From Chitinispirillaceae bacterium (lineage in GTDB: Bacteria; Fibrobacterota; Chitinivibrionia; Chitinivibrionales; Chitinispirillaceae), in contig JAFGDP010000012.1 of NCBI GenBank assembly GCA_016932075.1, positions 6,893-70,892 on the forward strand: a stretch of 64,000 nucleotides of DNA, given 5' to 3'. The position numbers and the translations under genes were made by a program. The stretch's first letter is position 1, and every line of letters starts with the position of its first letter. A model generated the notes under the pieces. It searched no databases. It was not told where the DNA came from and saw only the letters and a list, made by a program, of their open reading frames with translations. This document shows positions 51,207-60,327 of this stretch, piece after piece.

Positions 51207-52550
51207 TCACGGCAGAAAAATCCTCTTTTCGATAACCCTATTATTACGAACTTCGATCACCACTCCTCGTTTCATACCAGGTCTGATCCTCGCACCGCTG
51301 AGCGAATAGCAGTGGTCGGTACGGCGCTCCAATGCACCTGTTTTGACACCAAACCCTCGCGCGGGCCTGTGCCGCTTGATCGACGCAACGGTGCTGATTT
51401 TATACAGGTGCACGCCGTACCCGTCAAAGCGGTCGCCAAACCAATCGGTCGCGCTTCCAATACTTATGCCGATTGTTCTTCCCTCGTCAAGAACCGTCAC
51501 GCCGGTGGCGCCGAGCAGACTGGAAATGCCGAACCGCGCAGTGGTGGTATCGTTGCGCATGGCTGCGGCAAAAATATACAGGGAACCTCCATGATTTTTG
51601 GCCATGATATCCACGGGTACGGATGGATTTGATGAGGTGACCGTGACATCTGGTTCGGTCGCGGTGCTGTTGAGCACGGGCGCGAGCGTGTCGATGCGGC
51701 GGTTGATTGCCGTTATCGCGGTCCGCATGGCAGCGTCCTGCAGCCAGGCCGCTTCCCGGAACGTACCATACCATGAATGACAAAAGTAGCCGAACCCCCG
51801 GGCGCCATGAATCAACGCCATCCAGACTTCGCTCTTCATCTGCGCAGGCGTTGGAACCACCGACGACGATGAATCGATGCGCGTGCACTCGATCCAGCAC
51901 CAGACCGGTTTTGCATTGTTTGACCACCTGCACAAACTATCAATGCCCTTTGGAACGTACCAGAGATTGCCTCGCACCTCGTCATAGCTGCTGTTGACCG
52001 GGTAGATATCGTATGACGCGATGTCGCACCCCTGCAAATAGCCGGGATACATGTCGGTCCGGCCGGTACAGGTACCGCGTCCGATCCAAGTCGTATACGA
52101 CACTCCCTGGCCAAGGTTGAGGTAGACCGGCCGGGCTGAATCGCGCGCTTTCCAGCGCGCAAAGCGGCCAATGATGGTATCCGGCGCAATACAGGGATCA
52201 TAGCCGCTGCCGTTCCACTGGGCATTGTCCGGTTCATCGCCGTGCATCCACCCGGCAATGACGTCGCCATAAGTCGCAAGATTATCAAGAGCGTAGGAGT
52301 TCTGGTCGCAGATCACGGGCATGCCCGCGGTTTTCAGATCGCTCAACTGCTGCTGTGTCGGCCCTTCCCACAGGCCGACGTACAGGTTGATACCGGTCGC
52401 TTTATACGCTGCAGCGTTCGACGGGCTCTGCAGCCAGACCGCTATAGGAAAAAAATTGGAGTCGGCAGAAAAACCGGCAGAGGTAAAAATTCCTGCTGAT
52501 GCAGAAAGGCATGTGCTCAGTAGAACAATTACAAACATGGATTTTGCCAT
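51207..52550 (-). CDS. Secreted TIM-barrel hydrolase-like protein
   Basis: Exported protein of 447 residues. A signal peptide (MFVIVLLSTCLSASAGIFT) is followed by a glycoside-hydrolase-like (beta/alpha)8 region (about 30-320): INLYVGLWEGPTQQQLSDLK, VIAGWMHGDEPDNAQW with a candidate acid/base Glu, CDIASYDIYPVNSSYDEVRG, and a later strand KPVWCWIECTRID with a candidate nucleophile Glu. Then come IHGARGFGYFCHSWYG and a beta domain ending in a short CYSLSGARIRPG-type tail. The two acidic residues at strand ends suggest a retaining hydrolase, but I cannot name a family. AGGAGGAGG precedes the ATG. The last 35 residues look like a cut-down sorting domain. Confidence 0.6.
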   Translation of the reverse strand: MAKSMFVIVLLSTCLSASAGIFTSAGFSADSNFFPIAVWLQSPSNAAAYKATGINLYVGLWEGPTQQQLSDLKTAGMPVICDQNSYALDNLATYGDVIAGWMHGDEPDNAQWNGSGYDPCIAPDTIIGRFARWKARDSARPVYLNLGQGVSYTTWIGRGTCTGRTDMYPGYLQGCDIASYDIYPVNSSYDEVRGNLWYVPKGIDSLCRWSNNAKPVWCWIECTRIDSSSSVVPTPAQMKSEVWMALIHGARGFGYFCHSWYGTFREAAWLQDAAMRTAITAINRRIDTLAPVLNSTATEPDVTVTSSNPSVPVDIMAKNHGGSLYIFAAAMRNDTTTARFGISSLLGATGVTVLDEGRTIGISIGSATDWFGDRFDGYGVHLYKISTVASIKRHRPARGFGVKTGALERRTDHCYSLSGARIRPGMKRGVVIEVRNNRVIEKRIFLP

Positions 52551-52624
52551 GATTCCTCCTCCTGAAAAAGATTATAACACCGGTATATACGTTATGGTAC
52601 TGTCCGATTGTTGCGTCACGTCTA

Positions 52625-53115
52625 TTAAAATCGGCCGGCCCATACCCTCTGTTTATCATCAATGATAACGGATTTTACACATGTGCCCTGTAATTCTGCC
52701 GGTTTCGCCTGATCAGACCCTTCCGGCACCAGGAACACCCCTTTCTGTGTTCCTAGAATCAGATTCCCGCTTGCATCTTTGGCAACAGCCCAGAGAAAAT
52801 TATCCTTCAAGCGTATTTCCGAAAGATGACAGCACCCATTTCGTATGATCCTGCCAGAATGGAGCGGTCTGCCATGAAAACAAATGATCTGAATGGCGCG
52901 TTCCGATAAGCGGCAACAGGCAAAAACGACAAAGGATCTTCAGGATGCATCCTGAAAATACCGTTTCTGCGTGTGGAAACATACAAAGAGTCGTTATGCT
53001 GGATGATACCGTACACCTGATCACAGGGAGGTGAATGTATCGTAATGGCAGACTCTTTTACACAATCGGTTGTAAGGCAGATCAGGATGACCAGATAGGC
53101 AGGAACCGTCCGCAT
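52625..53115 (-). pseudogene. Frameshifted, truncated propeller lipoprotein (two-component-regulator-propeller type)
   Basis: The first part (52807-53115) encodes a lipoprotein leader (AYLVILICLTTDC) and two propeller blades (VYGIIQHNDSLYVSTRRNG; FVFMADRSILAGSYEMGAVI) and stops after FRKYA. A second frame (52625-52810 and its 5' extension, reading SEIRLKDNFLWAVAKDASG) continues with NLILGTQKGVFLVPEG and VIIDDKQRVWAGRF before a stop. The join falls in a T/C-rich patch near 52822, a plausible frameshift. A full propeller would need several more blades, so it is also truncated. It lies 74 bp upstream of the hydrolase-like gene. Confidence 0.65.
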
Positions 53116-53514
53116 GGGAGTAAAATACAGGGTCAGCGAGCAACAGTGGTAAAAATCATTTCCATTATCAGGGCAGACGCATGATGAATCCGCCGATCTA
53201 TCCGGAACAAAGCGGTCGTCCGTTTCAAATTATATGCATGCCGTTATCTTCTTGTTATTTAATAATATAATGAATTTTATTAAAGCTGATTATACTGGCG
53301 GGTTAGCGCAAACTCATTGCAAAGACACTATCTGATTCACAAATTACGCACAGGAAATCAGGTGCCCTATTTGTGAACAAAGCAACGAAAAAAAAGAGAT
53401 TGGGGCCCGCACGTCCCGTAGCAGAAAAAAACAACCCGTTGGGTCTGGATTTTTATATCTGGCAGCATGGAATCGAAATCCATATCAGTGTCGATATAGA
53501 AATCGGAATCGATG
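53116..53514. other. Intergenic region with a solo IVP-type repeat
   Basis: 399 bp between a broken gene and the GT22 gene. The first half is AT-rich and carries no open frame with a ribosome site. Near the right end (53466-53515) is a run of the form ATCGAAATCC-ATATC-AGTGTCGATATAGAAATCGG that resembles the repeats flanking IVP genes but without such a gene. Confidence 0.5.
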
Positions 53515-55008
53515 TTATCCGGCGTGGGCGGTACGCACCCTGAATATGGTGCACTGCTCGTTACGGTTATATCGCGGGTTCAATGCATGGAGCACGCGGT
53601 CGATGATGCTCGGCATGACGAGCGCCGTGTATTCAAGCTCTCCAAACAGTTCTCCGAGGCGTTCCTTCCGTTGTTCGATATTTTTATTGGTCACCAATAC
53701 GATATAGTTAGGTGTGATACCGGTACTGTCCATGGCACGTCGCACCGAATCGACTGTTGTCCGAGCCGTCAAAAAATAAAACGGAACGTTTTTCCCAAGA
53801 TAAAACACCGGCGGTGACGGGATGGATTTGTCGGGACTTTCCATGAGCACGGCCTGCGCGTCCCCCTGACGGCGCAGCACATTCATGGTTTCGACGCGGG
53901 AACGTTTTGAATAGGTGGTTGACACGATCAACAGCAGGACGACATTAACAATCCAGAACCATTTCCATAGCCCGCCATGCAGCCTTGAATGCCTGTTCCA
54001 CCAGACGGACCTCGCCGCGAACTCCTGCCACCCGATGACGCCGAGCATGACGACAAACGGAATCGCGGGCAGGATGAAACGCTCCTGCTTGTTCGGGAAT
54101 AACGAGTGGAACGCGAGAAAAAACACCACCGGCCAGAAAACAACGGCCCAGCGTTTCCAGGTCCTGCAGAAACCATACATGAGCAGAAGGCTGGTCGGCG
54201 GCAGCAGCACGCCCATGATGGTAAAGAGGTAGGTATAAAAGGGGCTGGTGGTATAGCCGTACGCATGCGACTTGTTGTACAGGAGATAGGCGGCAAACGA
54301 GGCGTAGGGATAGCCGTACGCAATCCAATCAACCATGCCCTGGACAAGAAAAGAGGAAAGGAGAAAACCGGCGCCGCACAGAAGCGCTCCGGATATCTGC
54401 CGGCGCCAAAGGAACACCATGCCCATACCGGCCGCAAAGGTGATCACCTGATACCTGAACACGAACGACAAACCGAGGAAAACGCCCGCAAGCAGCGCCG
54501 GTGCCCAAGCCTTGTCGTCTTCATAGCGCAAGGCATAAAACACGGCCAGGGCAAGGAAGGGTATGCATACCATTTCGATAAGATTGCGCACGCTCATGAA
54601 TGGAAAAACCCAAAGAATGGCCAGAATAAGCCCTGCCAGAGCGGCGATGCGGTCGTGAGTACGGCCCTTGAGGCATGAATAGCCGATATATACCGTGACC
54701 AGGGAAAAAGCGGCGTGCAGGAAACGTACCACGTACATAATCGCGTCCGGATTATAGAATCCCGTTTTTTTAAAAGCAAGAAGCAATCCGTAATGCAATC
54801 CCGGATAGACGATACTGTGACCGGCAGGATGCGACCGCCGGATCGTCTCTCCATCCAGCCAGTGCTGCGCCCATTCAAGCACTAAAAAATGGTCGTCGAT
54901 CATGCCATAGCCTTTTGCAAAGATCACGGCGACGAGGCGCGATACAATGGCGGCTGCCATAATAACGACAAGCGGGCGTTCATTCCATAACGTGCGAAGC
55001 CTGGTCAT
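53515..55008 (-). CDS. GT22-like (Alg9/PIG-B type) membrane mannosyltransferase
   Basis: Polytopic glycosyltransferase of 497 residues with about ten helices. The first loop has an acidic start (YGMIDDHFLVLEWAQHWLDG) as in GT-C enzymes, where the Asp pair is catalytic. A late loop has FHSLFPNKQERFILPAIPF, the H-x-x-x-K-x-x-RF-x-x-P motif of the GT22 family. The donor would be a polyprenyl-linked sugar and the reaction would face the periplasm. It is the last gene of the seven-gene minus-strand operon beginning with serS, 24 bp after asnS. The target glycan is unknown. Surface or exoprotein glycosylation, as known for T9SS cargo in related phyla, is speculation. Confidence 0.75.
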   Translation of the reverse strand: MTRLRTLWNERPLVVIMAAAIVSRLVAVIFAKGYGMIDDHFLVLEWAQHWLDGETIRRSHPAGHSIVYPGLHYGLLLAFKKTGFYNPDAIMYVVRFLHAAFSLVTVYIGYSCLKGRTHDRIAALAGLILAILWVFPFMSVRNLIEMVCIPFLALAVFYALRYEDDKAWAPALLAGVFLGLSFVFRYQVITFAAGMGMVFLWRRQISGALLCGAGFLLSSFLVQGMVDWIAYGYPYASFAAYLLYNKSHAYGYTTSPFYTYLFTIMGVLLPPTSLLLMYGFCRTWKRWAVVFWPVVFFLAFHSLFPNKQERFILPAIPFVVMLGVIGWQEFAARSVWWNRHSRLHGGLWKWFWIVNVVLLLIVSTTYSKRSRVETMNVLRRQGDAQAVLMESPDKSIPSPPVFYLGKNVPFYFLTARTTVDSVRRAMDSTGITPNYIVLVTNKNIEQRKERLGELFGELEYTALVMPSIIDRVLHALNPRYNRNEQCTIFRVRTAHAG

Positions 55009-55032
55009 TCAATGTCTTTCATGGTGCAGAGG

Positions 55033-56421
55033 TCAAAATTCCGCGTTCCCCGGGGTCCGCGGGAACAGAATCACGTCGCGTATGTTCTGCATGCCGGTCA
55101 CGAGCAGCATCAGCCGTTCAAAGCCTAGGCCGAATCCGGCGTGCGGCGTGGTACCGAACCTGCGCAGGTCAAGATACCACCAGTAGGATTTCTCGTCGAG
55201 CCCGAGTTCTCTGATGCGAGAAAGGAGCGCGTCGTGCCGTTCTTCGCGCTCGCTGCCGCCGACCAGCTCGCCGATGTGCGGCACGAGCAGGTCCATGGCG
55301 GCAACGGTCTTCCCGTCGTCATTCTGCCGCATGTAGAATGCTTTTATCTCCTTGGGATAGTCGTATACAATAACCGGCTTTTTATACACGGTTTCAGTGA
55401 GATACCGCTCGTGCTCCGACTGTATGTCGCTGCCCCACGCAACGGGAAATTCAAACGATGCGTTGCTTTTACTGAGAATCGCCACGGCTTCAGCATACGG
55501 GACACGCTCAACAGCCGCCCGTGCAATGTTTTCAAGGCGGCCGATACAATTCTTGTCGATGCGGTCGTTGAACAGTGACAGGTCTTCGCCGGCATGGTCA
55601 AGCGCGTATTTTGCAAGGTATTTCACCATCTCCTCGGCAAGGTCCATGTCCTGCCGCAGTCGGCAGAAGGCCATTTCAGGCTCCACCATCCAGAATTCCG
55701 CCAGGTGGCGCGGCGTATTGGAATTCTCGGCGCGGAACGTAGGGCCGAAGGTGTACACCTTACCCAGCGCAAGCGCACAGATTTCCGCTTCGAGCTGGCC
55801 TGAGACCGAGAGACCGGTTTTTTTGCCGAAAAAATCCTTTGTATAGTCGACGTTGCCCCGGTCGTCTCTCTGCGGATTTCCCGGATCGAGCGTTGACACG
55901 CCAAACATTTCTCCTGCGCCTTCGCAGTCGCTTGCGGTAATTACCGGTGCGTGAATATAGTGAAATCCCCGCTCAATAAAAAACTGGTGCACGGCAAAGG
56001 AGAGCACGCTGCGCATGCGCGCAATCGCGCCGAGTGTATTGGTCCTGGGACGCAGGTGCGCTATTTCGCGAAGGTATTCAAACGAGTGGCGTTTTTTCTG
56101 GAGCGGATATTCCGGTGGAGCAAAACCATGGACGGCAATGCGAGATGCCTGAAGCTCGTACTTCTGGCCTTTTCCCGGAGAGTCGGCAAGAACGCCCTGT
56201 ACCGTGACGCTTGAGCCGGTCATGAGACGGATGATTTCCACACTGTAATTTTCAAGCGTTGCCGGCGCTATCACCTGAAGGTTTGCCAGGCATGATCCGT
56301 CATTGATCTCAAGAAAAGAAAATCCCTTGCCGTCGCGGCGCGTCTTGATCCAGCCATTAACGGTCGCACCAGATCCGGATGCAGGCAATGAAAGCAGCTC
56401 TTTAATTGAAACAGGTGCCAT
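55033..56421 (-). CDS. asnS: Asparaginyl-tRNA synthetase
   Basis: Class IIb aminoacyl-tRNA synthetase of 462 residues, charging tRNA-Asn. The N-terminal OB anticodon domain (about 10-110; [20 protein letters not shown]) leads to the catalytic domain: motif 1 near [20 protein letters not shown], motif 2 near [20 protein letters not shown], motif 3 [15 protein letters not shown]. The sequence [16 protein letters not shown] is the AsnRS form rather than AspRS. The ATG at 56421 has GGAG 10 nt upstream. It follows apt by 7 bp in the serS operon. Confidence 0.95.
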   Translation of the reverse strand: MAPVSIKELLSLPASGSGATVNGWIKTRRDGKGFSFLEINDGSCLANLQVIAPATLENYSVEIIRLMTGSSVTVQGVLADSPGKGQKYELQASRIAVHGFAPPEYPLQKKRHSFEYLREIAHLRPRTNTLGAIARMRSVLSFAVHQFFIERGFHYIHAPVITASDCEGAGEMFGVSTLDPGNPQRDDRGNVDYTKDFFGKKTGLSVSGQLEAEICALALGKVYTFGPTFRAENSNTPRHLAEFWMVEPEMAFCRLRQDMDLAEEMVKYLAKYALDHAGEDLSLFNDRIDKNCIGRLENIARAAVERVPYAEAVAILSKSNASFEFPVAWGSDIQSEHERYLTETVYKKPVIVYDYPKEIKAFYMRQNDDGKTVAAMDLLVPHIGELVGGSEREERHDALLSRIRELGLDEKSYWWYLDLRRFGTTPHAGFGLGFERLMLLVTGMQNIRDVILFPRTPGNAEF

Positions 56422-56428
56422 ATAGCAT

Positions 56429-56950
56429 CTACTCCGCGTGGTAATCAATGAGTGTGACTGGATGGTATCTGCCTATTTTTTCCTGGTAGTTGAGAAACGG
56501 CAGGCCGATGATGCCGAAGATGCCGGCGACCTGCGCTCCCTGGCGTTCGATCATTGCTGCGACCGCAGCCAGGGTGCCGCCGGTGGCGATCAGGTCATCG
56601 ATCACAAGCCATCGCCTGCCCGGGGTCAGGTCGTCGGTATGGATCTCCAGGGTCGCCTCGCCGTATTCGAGCGCATAGCTCTGGGATATGGTTCTACCGG
56701 GAAGTTTGCCTTTTTTACGCGCCAGAACAAGAGGCAGCTTTCGTTCGAGTGCAAAGCACGAGGCGATCAGGAACCCGCGGCTTTCGATCCCGACCACGCC
56801 GTGTACCTGCCCGTCTTTATATATATCGAGCATACGGTCGACAACATGACGGAATGCGGGCGGAGTGGTGAAAATGCTTGTTATATCGTAAAACAGAATG
56901 CCCGGTTTTGGAAAATCCGGGATCTTGCGTATTGCCTTATCAAGATCCAT
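56429..56950 (-). CDS. apt: Adenine phosphoribosyltransferase
   Basis: Purine salvage enzyme of 173 residues making AMP from adenine and PRPP. The start [20 protein letters not shown] is diagnostic, with the conserved [17 protein letters not shown] after it. The PRPP motif is [12 protein letters not shown], and [14 protein letters not shown] and [13 protein letters not shown] match the adenine site and flexible loop. I chose the ATG at 56950 (AAGGA 9 nt upstream). An ATG at 56959 would add three residues. It is the fifth gene of the serS operon, 44 bp after tsaE. Confidence 0.95.
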   Translation of the reverse strand: MDLDKAIRKIPDFPKPGILFYDITSIFTTPPAFRHVVDRMLDIYKDGQVHGVVGIESRGFLIASCFALERKLPLVLARKKGKLPGRTISQSYALEYGEATLEIHTDDLTPGRRWLVIDDLIATGGTLAAVAAMIERQGAQVAGIFGIIGLPFLNYQEKIGRYHPVTLIDYHAE

Positions 56951-56994
56951 GTCAGCCATTCCTTTCCATGATTGTGCTGCGTTTGACGGCAGTA

Positions 56995-57429
56995 TCATTC
57001 CTTTCGGTCAATAAGCCCGTCCGGCAAACCGATCTCCCTCCTGTTTTCACCAAGGTCCCTGAAGGTAAGGATGTACGAGCGTTCCGGAAGCACGTCGGGG
57101 AAGAGCGTACCCCATTCAATGAGGCACACGCTGTCGCTTCCGGCGCAGTCGTCAAATCCTATTTCGGTCAGCTCGGACGGATCGGAAAGCCGGTAAAAAT
57201 CGAAATGGTGCACGCTGAAGGCCGGCGTGCTGTAACTGTCAAGCAGCGAGAAACTGGGGCTTTTAACGGCAGCGCCGCTTGACAACGCGCCAACGAATCC
57301 GCGGACAAATTCCGTCTTTCCCGCACCGAGCTCGCCTTCGAGCGCATATACGTCACCCGGCCTGGCAAGCGCCGCCATGCGCGCGCCCTGCCGCCGGGTC
57401 TCCCGGACCGAATTCGTGACAATAGTCAT
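56995..57429 (-). CDS. tsaE: tRNA threonylcarbamoyladenosine ATPase TsaE
   Basis: ATPase of 144 residues required for t6A synthesis by TsaBD. Walker A is LEGELGAGKTEFVRGFVG (the P-loop Lys follows GAG). Other family segments are SPSFSLLDSYST and VHHFDFYRL, and late FDDCAGSDSVCLIEWGTLFP. The ATG at 57429 overlaps the PorX-like gene's stop by 4 bp. It is the fourth gene of the serS operon. TsaD is encoded in another operon of this window. Confidence 0.93.
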   Translation of the reverse strand: MTIVTNSVRETRRQGARMAALARPGDVYALEGELGAGKTEFVRGFVGALSSGAAVKSPSFSLLDSYSTPAFSVHHFDFYRLSDPSELTEIGFDDCAGSDSVCLIEWGTLFPDVLPERSYILTFRDLGENRREIGLPDGLIDRKE

Positions 57430-58985
57430 AACGGTGTAAAGACGGCCAGAGGAACGACCATCTCTTCGAGCGAAATGCCGCCCCTCTGGAACGTATTCCT
57501 GTTTTCGATGATACGTTCCTTGACACCTTCGGGCTGAGAGAAATAGTAGTTGTCCTTGGCGATAAGGCATATCGGCGCCCGTTTGAGCCGGGGCAGTTTG
57601 AAATGGCGCGGATCATTGAGCGACACCACGCGGCGGTCGTCAGCCGTGATCTGCTTGCCGAATTTGTATCGCACCCCGGGCTCAAGCTGCCTCGCGCCGT
57701 ACATTTCGGTTTTGCGCGTGCAGAAAACGTGGCCATGGTCCGAGGTAATGACGACCGTGCACTCTCTGGTCGCAAGTTCCCTGAGCAGCTGACAGAGCTG
57801 GGAATGCTCGAACCAGGTCGCGGTCAGTGATCGAAGTGCCCGTTCGTCTCGCGCAATATCGCCCGACAACGAGGGCAGCATGCACCCGCTGGCAAGATTA
57901 TGGACCGCATCATTTACCATGACGATCAGACGGCTCTTTGCATGTTTCTTAAGCTCTCCCGAAACGGCATCAGTCTCGTGCAGATGCCGGTAATGGATGC
58001 CGTTGCCGAGTTTGATGCCCTGGCTCTGCAGGTTGCTTTTCAGAAGCTTCAGCTCGAGCGATGCGACGGCGGCGCTGCCTTTGAGATACTGGTCCCAGGC
58101 GTCGGGAAAACGTTCCTCCACCTCGATTGGATACAGGCCCGCCAGCAACGATGCCCTGGCAAACATCGTGTCGGTCGGTAGGATAGAAAAGAAATAGTTG
58201 CGCTGTACCGCATAGAGGGCGCGAAGGACAGACTCAATCTTCAGATACTGGTCAAGGCGCATGCCGCTGCAGATAATAAGATAGACCTGCCGGTCGCCGT
58301 TGAGCAGCGGAAATACATGGTGCTTGAGCGCCGAGACCGACATGACCGGAGGTTTGCCGTCCCCTTTTATCCAGCGACCGTAGTGCTCCTCGATAAAATT
58401 GGCGAAGGTGGTATTGCTGTCGGATTTCTGGCCTGCATGAGTCTGGCGCAACCCTTCGTCATCGACCTTGTCGAGTTCAGCGTCCCAGCGCGCAAGGTTC
58501 TCATATAGTTTCACCCACTGGTTCGTCTCGAGCCGTCCGCGCAGCGCCGTGGTGTTCTCGGAATAGCTGCGCAGAAACTGCTGCTTGATTTCCGAGGCGA
58601 TAAAGGTCTTGGAATCCAGAAGGCGTTTGCACACGAGCAGTATCTGGCTCGGATTGACCGGCTTGGTCAGATAACCGTCTATTTTTTTGCCTATAGCCTG
58701 CTCCATGAGACGCTCTTCCTCGCTTTTGGTCACCATGACGACCGGCAGGTCCGGCCTGAGCTCCTTGATTTCCTCGAGGGTGGTAAGACCGTCCTTGCCC
58801 GGCATCTGTTCATCGAGCAGGACAATGTCGAAATCGCGCGGCCGGTCGGTCATGAGCTGGACCGCATCATCGCCGGTAAACACCGGAACCACGTGATAGC
58901 CCCGCGTCTCAAGAAACATGACATGCGCCCTGAGCATTTCTATTTCATCATCAACCCACATGACGGTCTTGCGGAATCCAGCCAT
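57426..58985 (-). CDS. porX: PorX-like response regulator (receiver + PglZ domain)
   Basis: Regulator of 519 residues, the length of PorX. The receiver has VMWVDDEIE, the phospho-acceptor Asp58 in IVLLDEQMPGKDG, the switch in MVTKSEEE and YLTKPVNPSQILL, the PorX form. A helical bundle joins it to the PglZ (alkaline-phosphatase-superfamily) domain from about 215 on. That domain keeps SILPTDTMFARASLLAG, whose Thr271 aligns with the active-site Thr of PorX as I recall it, and VVITSDHGHV (Asp416, His417). The usual metal Asp in the D-N-x-R-x-D motif is Ser240 here (CSGMRLDQY). PorX controls T9SS. The gene lies between a PorY-like kinase and tsaE, overlapping tsaE by 4 bp. Confidence 0.92.
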   Translation of the reverse strand: MAGFRKTVMWVDDEIEMLRAHVMFLETRGYHVVPVFTGDDAVQLMTDRPRDFDIVLLDEQMPGKDGLTTLEEIKELRPDLPVVMVTKSEEERLMEQAIGKKIDGYLTKPVNPSQILLVCKRLLDSKTFIASEIKQQFLRSYSENTTALRGRLETNQWVKLYENLARWDAELDKVDDEGLRQTHAGQKSDSNTTFANFIEEHYGRWIKGDGKPPVMSVSALKHHVFPLLNGDRQVYLIICSGMRLDQYLKIESVLRALYAVQRNYFFSILPTDTMFARASLLAGLYPIEVEERFPDAWDQYLKGSAAVASLELKLLKSNLQSQGIKLGNGIHYRHLHETDAVSGELKKHAKSRLIVMVNDAVHNLASGCMLPSLSGDIARDERALRSLTATWFEHSQLCQLLRELATRECTVVITSDHGHVFCTRKTEMYGARQLEPGVRYKFGKQITADDRRVVSLNDPRHFKLPRLKRAPICLIAKDNYYFSQPEGVKERIIENRNTFQRGGISLEEMVVPLAVFTPL

Positions 58986-58998
58986 CTTAGCATTCCAT

Positions 58999-60327
58999 TT
59001 AAACGTTGAGTTGTTTCGCCTTTTCAACTTTCGCGTGTACCGGAAGGTCCACGCAGAAAACGGTTCCCTTGTCCTTTTTTGACCAGTGCACGAAAATCCG
59101 GCCCTGGTGGTAATCTTCTATGATTCTTTTCGCAAGCGTGAGCCCGAGCCCCCATCCTCTCTTTTTCGTCGAAAACCCGGGAGAAAAAATCCGCTTGTGC
59201 ACCTCCCAGGCAATCCCCTTGCCGTTGTCGGCATGATATATGCGCACCATCTTTTCGCTCTCGCGGTATTCGGTCCGTATCTCTATTCTTCCCGCATCCT
59301 TCTGGATCGCGTCGATCGAATTTTTAAGAAGATTTTCAATCACCCATTCGAGAAGATCCCGGTTGGCAAATACCAATGGAATTTTGCCATAGTGCGGCCT
59401 GATTTCGATCTTTCGCCGGATGAGCGGAAGCCGTATGGTGAAGTAATTCATGCAATCTTCAACGATCTCGTTGATATTGCACTGCGTCAGCACCGGGACC
59501 GAGCCGATCTGGCTGAAACGGGAACTGATTTTACGAAGACGTCTGAGGTCGTTCTCCATGTCGTCACAGATCTTTTCAATCTCCTGTATGATCTCCTGCT
59601 CCCCTTTGGCGGATTCGGGATCGCCCGTTGAACGAAGATATTCGACCCAGCCCATAAGTGCGGTAATGGGCGTGCCGAGCTGGTGCGCCGTCTCCTTCGC
59701 AAGGGCCACCCACAGGTTGCTGCGCTCATTGAGCCTGAATCTCTGGAACGAGACATACATGACCACGACAAAACCCGAAAGCAGGACGGTCATGGCGATG
59801 GAAAGCAAGGTCAGGTTCCTGATGGTGCTGCTTCTGCCCATGAGCAGGTAGCCGGCAATTCCGGAGCCGCCGCGGCGGATGGAACAGACGCTTCCTTTTG
59901 CGCGAAGGCTCCGGGCGCGCTCATGTACGCACCGGTACGCTCCCTGAAGAATTCCGCCGCCCGCCGTATGGATGGCATCAAACCGCGGACAGGCCGCAAT
60001 ATGAGCCCACGCCACGGGTATGCCCAGCGTGTCGATAACGATGGTCGGAATATCGGTATTGTTGATGATGCTGAATATGGCGCTTGTCGCCTCGGGAACA
60101 TGGATGTCATCCGGAATGATGCGGCTGATACGCTCACCGCACAATTCGACCCGGTTCGTCATATAGAGCTGGAGCTTTTCGAGCATTGACTGCGTCAGGA
60201 AAATATAGGCGGCAAGGCACAGGATACTTACCAAAAGGAATAGCCCGCTTCCCCTCAACCTCCATGCATCCAGAAGAAAGGAGAACCTTGAGCCGGCATA
60301 ACGCTGCTTTTTTATGAAATAGCTCAC
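58999..60327 (-). CDS. PorY-like membrane histidine kinase
   Basis: Sensor kinase of 442 residues. Two membrane helices (about 27-48 and 172-193) bracket a periplasmic domain of about 125 residues. The dimerisation helix carries the phospho-acceptor His in the KETAHQLGTPITALMGW motif, a form I know from FCB-group kinases such as PorY relatives. The HATPase domain has WVIENLLKNSIDAIQKD (N box), HADNGKGI (G1) and KRGWGLGLTLAKRIIEDYH (G2). The gene overlaps serS by 4 bp and ends 13 bp before the PorX-like gene, so the pair is a plausible cognate two-component system. In Bacteroidota the two are usually apart. Confidence 0.88.
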   Translation of the reverse strand: MSYFIKKQRYAGSRFSFLLDAWRLRGSGLFLLVSILCLAAYIFLTQSMLEKLQLYMTNRVELCGERISRIIPDDIHVPEATSAIFSIINNTDIPTIVIDTLGIPVAWAHIAACPRFDAIHTAGGGILQGAYRCVHERARSLRAKGSVCSIRRGGSGIAGYLLMGRSSTIRNLTLLSIAMTVLLSGFVVVMYVSFQRFRLNERSNLWVALAKETAHQLGTPITALMGWVEYLRSTGDPESAKGEQEIIQEIEKICDDMENDLRRLRKISSRFSQIGSVPVLTQCNINEIVEDCMNYFTIRLPLIRRKIEIRPHYGKIPLVFANRDLLEWVIENLLKNSIDAIQKDAGRIEIRTEYRESEKMVRIYHADNGKGIAWEVHKRIFSPGFSTKKRGWGLGLTLAKRIIEDYHQGRIFVHWSKKDKGTVFCVDLPVHAKVEKAKQLNV

